Shown: positions 1 to 7,820 of the stretch, one piece after another
Layout: every line of letters starts with the position of its first letter
How positions within the stretch are numbered: position 1 is the first letter of the stretch
From: Bacteriovoracaceae bacterium UBA6200
GTDB lineage: Bacteria; Bdellovibrionota; Bacteriovoracia; Bacteriovoracales; Bacteriovoracaceae
Assembly: GCA_002422605.1 (NCBI GenBank)
Contig: DISW01000003.1
Location: forward strand, 73,476-137,475
DNA length: 64,000 nt
Reading direction: 5' to 3'
Position numbers and translations under genes: made by a program
Notes under the pieces: generated by a model
The model's database searches: none
The model's input: only the letters and a program-made list of their open reading frames with translations
What the model was told of the DNA's origin: nothing

Positions 1-60
1 ATCCACCCCCTTGATTTCCTTATCGGATTGCAAATTAATTCCTTAATGCAATTTTATATC

Positions 61-89
61 TTGACGCAATTAGTCGAATTGCGTATCAT
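61..89 (+). promoter_or_regulatory. sigma-70-type promoter of the pentapeptide-like gene
   Basis: A -35 box TTGACG (61-66) and a -10 box TATCAT (84-89) are separated by exactly 17 bases. They lie upstream of a strong ribosome binding site GGAGGGG (114-120) and the ATG at 124. The match is by eye and is one of the clearest promoters in the window. Confidence 0.7.
65..83. promoter_or_regulatory. operator-like palindrome inside the promoter spacer
   Basis: A perfect 7-bp inverted repeat, CGCAATT (65-71) and AATTGCG (77-83) with a 5-base centre, fills the space between the -35 and -10 boxes. A repressor bound here would block RNA polymerase. A looser copy of the same half-site (ATTGCA at 27-32, TGCAAT at 47-52) lies just upstream. 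The regulator is unknown. Confidence 0.5.
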
Positions 90-123
90 TGCAGTCAGGA
101 ACTAAAACGCGGCGGAGGGGCCC

Positions 124-558
124 ATGTTCACACAAACAATTGAAAAGACTCAATTAGAATCATCGGAAAGCTACCAGCTGATTAAGGACGAACAGCTAGC
201 TTCGGTCGTCATCTCCTCCCAGATCCTGGCCGGCTCACGCATCCTACTGAGCACCTACCGGCAAGTGGTCTTCTCCGACTGCGTGTTCTATGCCTGCGAT
301 TTTCAAGGGGTTACCTTTGAGAACTGTGTATTCGAGAATTGCAGCTTCGAATTCTCACACCTTAAGGCCTGCAACTTCAAGAATTGCAATTTCACTAATT
401 GCAACTGGGTGGCTTCCAGCTCAAGAAACTCTGTTTATTTAGACTGTGATCTTACATATGAGCATCAGATGGCATTGCAAGGAAGCGGAAATGACCTTCA
501 GTTCAATTCTAAGAATCACACAACTGACATCTATATTGAAATGGCTTTGGCCGCATAA
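124..558 (+). CDS. pentapeptide-repeat-like protein
   Basis: This 144-residue protein has no signal peptide. Residues about 48-95 contain a tandem pattern of the type F-x-N-C-x-F (VFENCSF, CNFKNCNF, FTNCNW), as expected for a short right-handed beta-helix of the pentapeptide-repeat fold. The repeats are unusually rich in cysteine and asparagine. The flanking N- and C-terminal regions show no recognisable domain. The start is set by GGAGGGG three bases upstream of ATG. It is followed after 10 bases by a 26-codon membrane peptide and then a terminator, so the two probably form one short transcription unit. Pentapeptide proteins include DNA mimics and scaffold proteins. Nothing in this sequence chooses between them. 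Confidence 0.75.
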   Translation: MFTQTIEKTQLESSESYQLIKDEQLASVVISSQILAGSRILLSTYRQVVFSDCVFYACDFQGVTFENCVFENCSFEFSHLKACNFKNCNFTNCNWVASSSRNSVYLDCDLTYEHQMALQGSGNDLQFNSKNHTTDIYIEMALAA

Positions 559-568
559 GGGGGATTTT

Positions 569-649
569 ATGAATCTAAGCTTTTATGGCCTGACACTTAT
601 GATTAATATTTTCGGTTTGGCGGTCCTGATTAAGGCCTACGGGATTTAG
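569..649 (+). CDS. 26-aa predicted membrane peptide
   Basis: ATG at 569 follows AAGGGGGA at a good distance and opens a 26-codon frame ending in TAG at 647-649. The peptide begins MNLSFYGLTLMINIFGLAVL and is nearly all hydrophobic, with a single lysine near the C terminus (IKAYGI). That fits one transmembrane helix. It lies 10 bases after the pentapeptide-like gene and ends just before a terminator, so it is probably translated from the same mRNA. The function is unknown. Chance occurrence is possible for so short a frame, but the strong ribosome binding site and position argue for a real gene. Confidence 0.55.
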   Translation: MNLSFYGLTLMINIFGLAVLIKAYGI

Positions 650-677
650 CCAAAGTTCCCAGTCCCTACCCAAAAGA

Positions 678-710
678 CCCTCGGGAGAGCGCGACTTCCG
701 GGGGTTTTTT
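678..710 (+). terminator. Rho-independent terminator
   Basis: The arms CCCTCGGGAG (678-687) and CTTCCGGGGG (695-704) pair over 10 positions with two G-U wobbles around a 7-base loop. They are followed at once by six T residues (705-710). It closes the 124-649 transcription unit. Confidence 0.85.
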
Positions 711-789
711 AATTTAGATCAAATTAACTTCGGCTTTGATCCCGCGCTGGGGTTTAGTTATCTCCGTCTTTTATTTACACGGAGGTTGT

Positions 790-1230
790 ATGCGTAAGAC
801 TTTTCTCTCGGCGGCATTACTCACAGCTAGTTTTCAGATCACCGCCGGCACTTGTCCACAATTTCAAAGGACTTATCAAGAATGCCATTCCCGCTCTATG
901 ATTGAAGCCTTTCAGGTAAGTCGGATAGATGTGATGGATTCAATGAAAGCTTTTGAGTTCATTATTAAAGCTCGCTATGAAACCAAGCATTTAAAATTCA
1001 CAACCAATGGTCTGCCGGAAGAAGTGAACCTCCCGAATGAAGAAGGCATACCTGTACCCTACGTGCAAACCGCCCACTGTGTGGATGATCGCATCCACCT
1101 GGTGATTCAGAATGAGGATCATTTTGGAAAAGAGAGTTATGAGTTTTTTCCGAAAGCTGGAAACCTCACCATGAAAACCTACCTTAATAGCGTTCTCATT
1201 AATGAGGTCATCTGTAAGACTACTGAGTGA
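790..1230 (+). CDS. small secreted protein, unknown function
   Basis: The 146-residue product starts at ATG 790, directly after GGAGGTTGT. A longer in-frame reading from 736 has no ribosome binding site and would bury the signal peptide. Residues 1-20 (MRKTFLSAALLTASFQITAG) form a typical Sec signal sequence. A lipobox is not convincing although a cysteine follows soon after. The mature part contains several cysteines that could form disulfides in the periplasm. No family is recognised. The last 11 bases overlap the end of the convergent lolA-like gene. Confidence 0.65.
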   Translation: MRKTFLSAALLTASFQITAGTCPQFQRTYQECHSRSMIEAFQVSRIDVMDSMKAFEFIIKARYETKHLKFTTNGLPEEVNLPNEEGIPVPYVQTAHCVDDRIHLVIQNEDHFGKESYEFFPKAGNLTMKTYLNSVLINEVICKTTE

Positions 1231-1831
1231 TCACTTTGGTGTTAGAAGAAGGCTTAAATACAAAGTGACTGGCGGGAAAGGTGGTGTTCTCTTTCATATC
1301 AATCAACTTGATATTGATTTTACCGCCGTCATTCTTGGTCAGAGTCATTTTGTTAAAGCCTTTTAGCTCTTTAACGTCTTTGGCATTCTTATCAGTATGA
1401 AGAACGACTTCTTTAAAGCCCATTTCTTTTTGAATAGTCGGAACGAAAGTCAGAATTAATTGGTTCTTATTATATTTGGTGGTGAAAATTTTGGAGTTAT
1501 CCACACCGTCTTTAACTGAATCCAAAAATTTGATGATCGGAAGGTTCGAAGACTTCTGAATCGTAACCTGATCCTTCTCACCTTTCACGCTGGCCGGCTG
1601 GTAAAGCCAGCTTTTCTTAGGATTCACCACAAATAAACTTGGAACTGGTGAGGTCACTTCAAAACGAAGATTTCCCGGGAACTTATAATCGATTTTCCCG
1701 AAGCTCTTTTTCTCTTTCCCGCTCACCAGAGAAATGATGCTCTCTTCGTAGTTAGCGGAAAAGGATGTGGGAACAAAGCTCTTTGCCAATGAAAGGGTTG
1801 GGAGCAAAACGAGTAAAAGAAGAAATTTCAT
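1220..1831 (-). CDS. lolA: LolA-like outer-membrane lipoprotein carrier
   Basis: This 203-residue protein has an N-terminal signal peptide (MKFLLLLVLLPTLSLAK), and the beta-rich remainder reads like the LolA fold: FSANYEES, then GKIDYKFPGNLRFEVTSP, then a PKKSWLYQP strand. LolA carries lipoproteins across the periplasm from LolCDE to LolB. The length matches the family (about 200). It lies 67 bases downstream of smc on the same strand, so the two may be co-transcribed. The ribosome binding site is weak (GGAACC) and sits after a run of ten T residues on the coding strand. The assignment rests on overall pattern rather than a signature motif. Confidence 0.7.
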   Translation of the reverse strand: MKFLLLLVLLPTLSLAKSFVPTSFSANYEESIISLVSGKEKKSFGKIDYKFPGNLRFEVTSPVPSLFVVNPKKSWLYQPASVKGEKDQVTIQKSSNLPIIKFLDSVKDGVDNSKIFTTKYNKNQLILTFVPTIQKEMGFKEVVLHTDKNAKDVKELKGFNKMTLTKNDGGKINIKLIDMKENTTFPASHFVFKPSSNTKVITQ

Positions 1832-1898
1832 ATTGGTTCCAAAAAAAAAAGGGGAAAGCTTCCTCTTACTGAAGTTGCTTATCCCCTGTCCACAAACC

Positions 1899-4800
1899 TT
1901 AATGGAGTTGCACAGAGACGGCCTTGGATACGCCGGGCTCCTGCATTGTCACACCGTAAAGTGTGTCATTCAGTTCCATGGTTTTCTTATTATGTGTAAT
2001 TAAAATAAATTGTGATTCAGAACTCATCTCTCTTAAGAGCTCGTTGAAACGTCCAACGTTAGCATCATCAAGTGGAGCATCAACCTCATCCAGTAGACAG
2101 AAAGGAGATGGCTTCACGAGGAAGATAGAGAAAATCAACGACACTGCTGTCATGGCCTTTTCACCACCGGACATGAGGGTAATTGACTGCATTTTCTTAC
2201 CAGGCGGCTTGGCGATAATATCCACACCACACTCGATAGAATCAAGGTCGCCGGTCACTTCAAGTTTCGCTTCCCCACCACCGAAGATGATCGGAAAAAC
2301 TTTCGAGAAGCGCTCATTAACTTCAAAGAAAGCTTCCTTGAAGCGCTCTTTTGATTTTTCATCAATATGAGTAATCGCCGTTTGAAGATCTGTTAGAGAT
2401 CTCTTCAGTTCTTCTTCCTGAGTTTTCAAGAAGTCGTAACGAAGTTTCTGACGATCATACTCTTCAATCGCCGCCCAGTTAATTTCACCAAGACGGTTAA
2501 ATTCAGTTTTATAATCTCTGAACTTTTCCTTGGCTTCTTTAATCTGACCAGGGAAACGCTTTTCGAATTCGTAGTCGACAGCTTCAATTTCTTTTGTGCC
2601 GTCTTCTGTTTCCATGACATACATGGCAGAGAGATCTTTCAGATCAGTAATCTGCTCGGAAGAAATCTCCAGATGTTTCATCATGACAGAACGAAGATCA
2701 ACTTTATATCTTTCGAAGATATCTTTAACTAAGAGTTCTTCCTCTTGAATGATCTGAGTTGTTCTGAGCTCAAGCTCCACATTCTCTTTTTCAATCTTAT
2801 TCAAGCGATTATTGATTTCTTTAAGCTCAGATTCTTTTTCCTGCATTGAAAGAAGAACCTGGGCGATCTGATCTTTTAAGAGATTCAGGAACGATTCTTT
2901 TTCAGAAAGGACTTCAGCCAGATCTCGGTTAGAAGCTTCAACATTTTCAGCTTCAAGCTGAGCGTTTTCAATTTCCGTATTGAAGTTTTCTAAAAGCTCA
3001 GTGTTAGCTTCTTGTTTTTCACGGTAGCGGTCAATCTGGGCATTAACGTCTTCAATTTGAGATTTAAGAGAAGTTAATTGTTGCTGGTAACTCTGGGCCT
3101 TAACCTTAAGTTCCATCATTTCATCGCGCTCATTCTCAAAAGTAATTTTGAGTTCCTGATAGCGTGATTCAAGATCAGCGACTTCAGAAGAAAATTCCTG
3201 AACTTTCCCATCAAGATCTTCTTTATTATTGATGAGCTTTTCATCACTTTCCAGAAGTTCCAGACGAGTGCGGGAAGTTTCAGATTTTCTGTTCTGAAGA
3301 ATTTGTAAACGTGAAGAGTTAGAAGACTGGTTCGACTCTTTCGACTCTAAAGCCGCTTTAGTAGCAGCGTAAAGAGTATTTACTTCGTTAAACTCTTTGG
3401 TTTTTTCTTCCAAGAGAGTTTTCTTTTCGGCCAGGGTTGTCTCAATCTGCATGATTGTTGTTTCAACAATCGCGAGCTCAGACTGTTTCGTTTCAAGCTC
3501 AACGCCCATTTCCTGAATCAGGTTGTTACGTTGAACGATACCCTGAGCTTCAGAAGCTGAGTCGTTACGAACTCCGTACAAGACAGAGTTTCCGACTTTC
3601 TTAATGAGAACTTTTCCATCCTTAGAAACGAGTCCTTTAAACTGGATATCTGGGTTAATTTTAGACGCCAGCTCCGTGGTTAAGTTCTCAACAACGAAGA
3701 AACCGTTAAGAATCTTCGAAAGTTTAGCAGCATAGTCCTGGTTATTGATACGAACGATATCAACCAGGGCCTTCATGTTCTGGCAGCCCTGAGTTTCCAG
3801 ACGTCCAATTGACTCACTGGAAATAATTCCATCCTGAGGCCAGAGAACATCTACCGTCGATTCAAATTCATTCATAAGGTTAGCGAATGCTTCCTTACCT
3901 TGAGTCGAAAGAACCACATCCAGTGACTCTCCGATCAATTGCTCAACAGCAACAGCATATTCCGGATCACACTCGATGAGTTTACCCAACACTTCTAAAG
4001 AGCCGTCATCTACTTTTTGAACCAGTTCTACAGCTCCAGCGCGGCGGCCTTCGGCAGAGTTATTGATCTCAATAAGGGATTGGCGCTTAGATTCAAGTTG
4101 AATCACATCACGAGAAAGCTCGCGGTATTTAGCATCATTTGTTTTAAGTTCAGATTGGAGCTGGTCAACTTCTTCTTTAAGAAGAGGCATAGCAGCTTTG
4201 AATTCTTCAACCTTGGCCCCTGAAGACTTCACTGTCGCACGGTCTTTCATGAGATCGTCTGTGAAGTTTGAAGTGGTCTTTTCAAGAGTTTCAATTTCGG
4301 CCGTTAAATCCTGAAGGAGTCTTGAGAATTCTTCTAGTTTTGAAGAGTTTTTGAAGGCTTCATTATCAAGGGCCTGAAGTTTTTCTTTCGAAGCATTGAG
4401 TTCACGACGCTTTTCACCCAGTTCTTCTTCCAGGTCAAACATCTGAGACTTAAGAAGCTCAACTTTCTCTTCCAGATTAGAGAAATCCATTTGCTCATAG
4501 TTATTAGACTCAAGGTCTTGTAACTGAGCAGTCAGGGCTTCCAGTCTTTCCGAGCGCTTCTCAATATCAAGATTAAGCTCTTCATTTTCTTTCTGAGCTC
4601 TTTCGATTTGTTTTTCTTTATCGATCAATGATTTCTTTAAATGCTTCACTCTTTCTTCAGCTGCGGCCAATTCTTTAGAGTGATCATTAAAGTCATCCTG
4701 AGCGACATCAATTCTTTCCATCATGTCAATCTTCTGGATTTTTTCATCTTCCAGAAGGAGATCAAGCTGAGATTTTCTTAGAGTTAAGTTCTCATGCTCA

Positions 4801-5576
4801 GTCTCACGAGACGCAAGCATAGAGCTCGCATTCGTGAAATCCTGAAGGTAATCATGCTCACGATGGCTTTCTACAATCAGTTCATATTTCTTAATACGTT
4901 CACGAAGAGTGCGGGCCTTTTCGGCCTTCTCTGCCTGACGTTCAAGATTTTTTAAATTTTTATAAATTTCATTCTGAAGGTCTTCCAGACGAATCAGGTT
5001 AGATTGAGTCTGCTCAATTTTCTTAAGCGACTCTTTCTTACGAAGCTTGAATTTGGTAATCCCCGCCACTTCTTCAATCATCACCCGGCGCTCTTCAGGT
5101 TTTGCCTGAACGAGCTTGTTAATTTCACCCTGAGCAATAATTGAATAAGACTTGGCACCGGCACCAGTATCCATGAAGACTTCATGAATATCTTTCAAAC
5201 GAGCTGGTTCACCATTAATACGGTATTCAGTTTCGCCGTTACGGTAAAGTTTACGAGTTAAATGGATTTCGGCTGGCTTTGAAACCGCGCCACTGATATG
5301 GATATGTTTTCCGTTAACGTTATCAAGAACCAAAGTCACTTCGGCAAATGAAGCTGGAGTATATTTAGAAGAACCGGCAAAAATCAAATCTTTCATGGAT
5401 GTACCACGAAGATGCTTTGCTGATTGCTCACCCATTACCCAGAATAGAGCATCCACGATGTTGGATTTACCACAACCGTTCGGGCCTACGATTCCCGTGA
5501 TCCCTTCATCAAAAATTATGACTGTTTTGTCTTTAAAGGATTTAAAACCCTGAATAATGAGCCTATTAAGTCTCAT
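1899..5576 (-). CDS. smc: chromosome segregation protein Smc
   Basis: This is a full-length SMC ATPase of 1225 residues. Walker A (GPNGCGKS) is at 31-38. A long coiled coil is interrupted by a hinge at roughly 530-690, and a second coiled coil leads to the C-terminal head with the ABC signature (MSGGEKA, about 1135-1141) and Walker B plus D-loop (LLDEVDAPLDD, about 1160-1170). Smc dimers with ScpA and ScpB compact and separate replicated chromosomes. Neither scp gene is in the window. The start has GAGAGG about 6 bases upstream of ATG. The family is unambiguous and no frame damage is seen. Confidence 0.98.
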   Translation of the reverse strand: MRLNRLIIQGFKSFKDKTVIIFDEGITGIVGPNGCGKSNIVDALFWVMGEQSAKHLRGTSMKDLIFAGSSKYTPASFAEVTLVLDNVNGKHIHISGAVSKPAEIHLTRKLYRNGETEYRINGEPARLKDIHEVFMDTGAGAKSYSIIAQGEINKLVQAKPEERRVMIEEVAGITKFKLRKKESLKKIEQTQSNLIRLEDLQNEIYKNLKNLERQAEKAEKARTLRERIKKYELIVESHREHDYLQDFTNASSMLASRETEHENLTLRKSQLDLLLEDEKIQKIDMMERIDVAQDDFNDHSKELAAAEERVKHLKKSLIDKEKQIERAQKENEELNLDIEKRSERLEALTAQLQDLESNNYEQMDFSNLEEKVELLKSQMFDLEEELGEKRRELNASKEKLQALDNEAFKNSSKLEEFSRLLQDLTAEIETLEKTTSNFTDDLMKDRATVKSSGAKVEEFKAAMPLLKEEVDQLQSELKTNDAKYRELSRDVIQLESKRQSLIEINNSAEGRRAGAVELVQKVDDGSLEVLGKLIECDPEYAVAVEQLIGESLDVVLSTQGKEAFANLMNEFESTVDVLWPQDGIISSESIGRLETQGCQNMKALVDIVRINNQDYAAKLSKILNGFFVVENLTTELASKINPDIQFKGLVSKDGKVLIKKVGNSVLYGVRNDSASEAQGIVQRNNLIQEMGVELETKQSELAIVETTIMQIETTLAEKKTLLEEKTKEFNEVNTLYAATKAALESKESNQSSNSSRLQILQNRKSETSRTRLELLESDEKLINNKEDLDGKVQEFSSEVADLESRYQELKITFENERDEMMELKVKAQSYQQQLTSLKSQIEDVNAQIDRYREKQEANTELLENFNTEIENAQLEAENVEASNRDLAEVLSEKESFLNLLKDQIAQVLLSMQEKESELKEINNRLNKIEKENVELELRTTQIIQEEELLVKDIFERYKVDLRSVMMKHLEISSEQITDLKDLSAMYVMETEDGTKEIEAVDYEFEKRFPGQIKEAKEKFRDYKTEFNRLGEINWAAIEEYDRQKLRYDFLKTQEEELKRSLTDLQTAITHIDEKSKERFKEAFFEVNERFSKVFPIIFGGGEAKLEVTGDLDSIECGVDIIAKPPGKKMQSITLMSGGEKAMTAVSLIFSIFLVKPSPFCLLDEVDAPLDDANVGRFNELLREMSSESQFILITHNKKTMELNDTLYGVTMQEPGVSKAVSVQLH

Positions 5577-5761
5577 GTGCTGACCTCTCGTAAGTGTTTG
5601 TGTGTATCCTTAAAAACCAAGCAAGACTTCCGCCTCTTGCATCTGTTTTACTCAGCTATATTTAAGAATGACTCATCATCCCCTATGGGAAAGCGGCCTG
5701 TCTATTTTTTTTGTGCTTACTTTCCCTCACAAAGCTGTCAATGACTCAACACTTCATAGAA

Positions 5762-5777
5762 TGGCACGCCATCTGCT
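5762..5777 (+). promoter_or_regulatory. sigma-54-type (-24/-12) promoter candidate
   Basis: The sequence TGGCACGCCATCTGCT carries the -24 element TGGCACG and a -12 element CTGCT. Exactly ten bases separate the invariant GG (5763-5764) and GC (5775-5776). The -12 element differs from the TTGC[A/T] consensus at one base. The predicted start, near 5788, gives a leader of about 22 bases to the ATG at 5810, with AGGAGG at 5801-5806. A sigma-54 activator gene lies at 47496-49094, but no link is shown. A weaker sigma-70 alternative (CTGTCA, 16 bases, TAGAAT) overlaps it. Confidence 0.55.
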
Positions 5778-5809
5778 CATTAGAAATAGTCACTTATTCG
5801 AGGAGGCTT

Positions 5810-6028
5810 ATGAAAAGGGACTTTTTAAGAAACAAACTAAAAAAAGTAATTTCCCGCCTTAGGAGTCATCAAAACAATCCCAAACAGGTTCCTCAGGTGG
5901 ATATTGAGGGAGAATATCAAGCTCAAAGGAAGGAAAATAAAGGCGAAGAAGAGTATCTGGAGCTTCGTCAAAAGGCCCGGGAACAGGTTCTCCGTGAAGC
6001 CGGAGGACAGGATATAACGGCCATTTAA
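5810..6028 (+). CDS. 72-aa charged protein, unknown function
   Basis: ATG 5810 follows a strong ribosome binding site (AGGAGG at 5801-5806) and opens a 72-codon frame. The product is hydrophilic. It has a basic start (MKRDFLRNKLKKVISRLRSH), a Q/P-rich middle, and an acidic to mixed-charge probable helix (KGEEEYLELRQKAREQVLRE). There is no signal peptide or membrane segment. Readings that extend further upstream lack a ribosome binding site. The gene stands alone behind a sigma-54-type promoter candidate and divergent from smc, which suggests conditional expression. No family is recognised. Confidence 0.6.
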   Translation: MKRDFLRNKLKKVISRLRSHQNNPKQVPQVDIEGEYQAQRKENKGEEEYLELRQKAREQVLREAGGQDITAI

Positions 6029-6058
6029 TTTGGACCAAAACTGGACAATACCTCAATA

Positions 6059-6084
6059 CGGGAGGAAAATATTTTTATCTCCCG
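6059..6084 (+). promoter_or_regulatory. hairpin just upstream of a small ORF
   Basis: CGGGAG (6059-6064) can pair with CTCCCG (6079-6084) around a 14-base A/T-rich loop. The right arm abuts and partly overlaps the GGGAGG ribosome binding site of the ORF at 6094, so the fold could affect its translation. It could also be a weak terminator of the 5810 gene, but no clean U-run follows. Confidence 0.35.
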
Positions 6085-6093
6085 GGAGGTTTT

Positions 6094-6150
6094 ATGTCTC
6101 GTCTCATGACCTATATTGTCCTTTTCCTACTCCTCATCTCGCTTTCATAA
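6094..6150 (+). CDS. 18-aa hydrophobic peptide candidate
   Basis: ATG 6094 follows GGGAGG at an ideal distance and opens an 18-codon frame, MSRLMTYIVLFLLLISLS, ending in TAA at 6148-6150. The sequence is a short membrane-helix type with one arginine near the N terminus. It overlaps the last six bases of the convergent barrel gene. It may belong to the same mRNA as the 72-aa gene 65 bases upstream. The size makes the call tentative, and the ribosome binding site is the main support. Confidence 0.4.
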   Translation: MSRLMTYIVLFLLLISLS

Positions 6151-6699
6151 GTCTATCGGAACTGAGATCGACAGCATGTAGGCCTGGTAATCAACTTCTT
6201 TTTTGACTTTGAGGCCACCAGCTTTGTACTCATCAAAGCTGCCGTTACGGTACTCTAAGTTAACATCTAAAAAAGGCAACGGAGTTAAACCGACTCCTAG
6301 TTTGAAACCTGTGCCATCTTCCAGATCGACGTCCGCATTATTCACTTCAGTTTCACCTTCGGCGGAAAAGATATAGCCGGCATAGCCTCGCAACAGGATG
6401 GGAAATTCCATTCCTACAAAAGCTGCCCATTCGGTGATGTCGGCGTTCTCATCAAAGTCACTGCTGTCCATATCAATGCTGCTTTGAAGATAGTCGGCCC
6501 CAATTTGAAAGGGTCCCGTTTGATAACCCAGGCGTCCTCCATAAGAGAGCCCCCGACCTCCGTCATAGTCCTTGGCGCCACTGAAGTCCAGTTTTTGGCC
6601 CATGGTATAGCCTAGAACCGGCTCAATTAAGAGGCCTGCGTGGGTTGAAAAAGGGATGAATCCAAGGGCCAATGCTGTGGAAAAAATAAGTTTTTTCAT
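6145..6699 (-). CDS. outer-membrane beta-barrel protein
   Basis: The 184-residue protein has a signal peptide (MKKLIFSTALALGFIPFSTHAG) followed by alternating amphipathic strands: LLIEPVLGYTMGQ, SYGGRLGYQTGPFQIGADY, WAAFVGMEFPILLRGYAGYIF, GFKLGVGLTPLPFLDVNLEY and YQAYMLSISVPIDL. That pattern and the size fit a small 8-stranded OmpA/OmpW-like barrel, with an acidic loop region rich in D and E. The ribosome binding site AGGAGGAAACG precedes the ATG. The ligand or role is unknown. It stands alone, convergent with the small ORF cluster and divergent from the secreted protein at 6816. Confidence 0.75.
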   Translation of the reverse strand: MKKLIFSTALALGFIPFSTHAGLLIEPVLGYTMGQKLDFSGAKDYDGGRGLSYGGRLGYQTGPFQIGADYLQSSIDMDSSDFDENADITEWAAFVGMEFPILLRGYAGYIFSAEGETEVNNADVDLEDGTGFKLGVGLTPLPFLDVNLEYRNGSFDEYKAGGLKVKKEVDYQAYMLSISVPIDL

Positions 6700-6815
6700 C
6701 GTTTCCTCCTGTCACTCTTACCCAAGTTTAGACCCCTTAGAATGAGCTGTAGTGGCGTAGGATTTCATGAGCTTAGGATTTCAGTTTGTTGGAGAAAATT
6801 CCGATAAGAAGGGTC

Positions 6816-7820
6816 ATGTGGAAGATCCTTTTCTGTGCCCTTCTCGTCACTCCCGCCTATGCCCAGGTCTTTACCGAAGACGTGGCCAAAATTAATTACT
6901 ACCTGAGTGAAAAGCAAGTGGAAGGTTATCTGGAAAAACCTACTTCCGAGGGTATTCCGGCCCACTACCTTAAGTCATTAGTGGCCTATAATTATCTCGA
7001 TCCCCTCACCAACTGCGAAGATGATCCTGCCAAATACCGCCCAAAGAATCCGCGCTACGAAGTCTTACTCATAAGTGAAGACATTCCCACTCAGGAGACG
7101 ACAATCGTACTCGCTAAATATGAATTGCAGGAAGAAGAACATTTGCTCGTCACTGAAGCCAAGAAAATGATGGCATCCCAAAAAGATCATCCGGGTATCA
7201 TTGAAAAAATCTTTGCCCATGAAACAGGGAAAAAGATTATTCATTACGTAAATCCCAATACTGAAGTTGGTTTTAAATCTAATCTTCGGGGAGAAAACAG
7301 CATTACCGTCGATATGGAAAAAATTAAAAATGATGACGACGCTATAAACTCCAACATTAAACTCGATGTGGTTAATCGCCTGGACGTAAAACAGGTTATC
7401 ACCAGCAGTACAGAAATAAAGGGAGCAATCGAATCAGCTCACTCAACCGGTAAACGGGATTTAAGTTCTCTCGACGGAATGAGTTTCCAATTGGATAAAG
7501 TAAAAGCGGAGGCGAGACTCAATCAGGAAATTACCCCAAGTATTAAGAGCTACACAGAAGTGAGTTACACTCATAGTCTTACCTCAGACCATACCAGAAC
7601 CATTGCCGGAATCAATATGACTACTCCACAGCAGGCCCAGATCATTGTGTTTACCGGCCATTCTCTCCGCCAGAACCGGGGACAGGCCCATAAAGAGGAA
7701 GAAACGGAAATGGGTGTTGAATACAAAACCAAGGGTGGCGTGAAGTTTTTTGGAAGGGTTCGTGATTCAGAATCAGGGACCGCTTATGAAACAGGAGTAG
7801 AGGTTAAACTTGGAAAATAA
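6816..7820 (+). CDS. secreted protein, unknown, coupled to a pseudopilin
   Basis: The preferred start is ATG 6816, which gives a clean signal peptide (MWKILFCALLVTPAYAQ) and 334 residues. An upstream TTG at 6786 would add ten polar residues before it. The ribosome binding site AAGAAGGG lies very close to the ATG. The mature protein is mixed alpha/beta and mostly hydrophilic, with a region of possible strands near the C terminus (SYTEVSYTHSLTSDHTRT, GGVKFFGRVRDSES). No family is recognised. Its last 11 bases overlap the TTG start of the next gene, a pseudopilin, so the two are probably made together and may act in the same surface structure. Confidence 0.65.
   Translation: MWKILFCALLVTPAYAQVFTEDVAKINYYLSEKQVEGYLEKPTSEGIPAHYLKSLVAYNYLDPLTNCEDDPAKYRPKNPRYEVLLISEDIPTQETTIVLAKYELQEEEHLLVTEAKKMMASQKDHPGIIEKIFAHETGKKIIHYVNPNTEVGFKSNLRGENSITVDMEKIKNDDDAINSNIKLDVVNRLDVKQVITSSTEIKGAIESAHSTGKRDLSSLDGMSFQLDKVKAEARLNQEITPSIKSYTEVSYTHSLTSDHTRTIAGINMTTPQQAQIIVFTGHSLRQNRGQAHKEEETEMGVEYKTKGGVKFFGRVRDSESGTAYETGVEVKLGK

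Noticed and set aside
124..420. Repeated AATTGC inside the pentapeptide-like gene, matching the upstream operator half-site
   Set aside because: It recurs because the protein repeats encode Asn-Cys (AAT TGC). It is codon use, not extra operators.
1832..1860. Run of ten T residues on the lolA coding strand as a terminator
   Set aside because: The preceding sequence (GGAAGCTTTCC) gives only a very short stem, so a terminator is not supported. It may be a slippage-prone tract.
5668..5862. 64-codon frame from 5668
   Set aside because: No ribosome binding site, no recognisable domain, and it overlaps the better-supported 72-codon gene in another frame.
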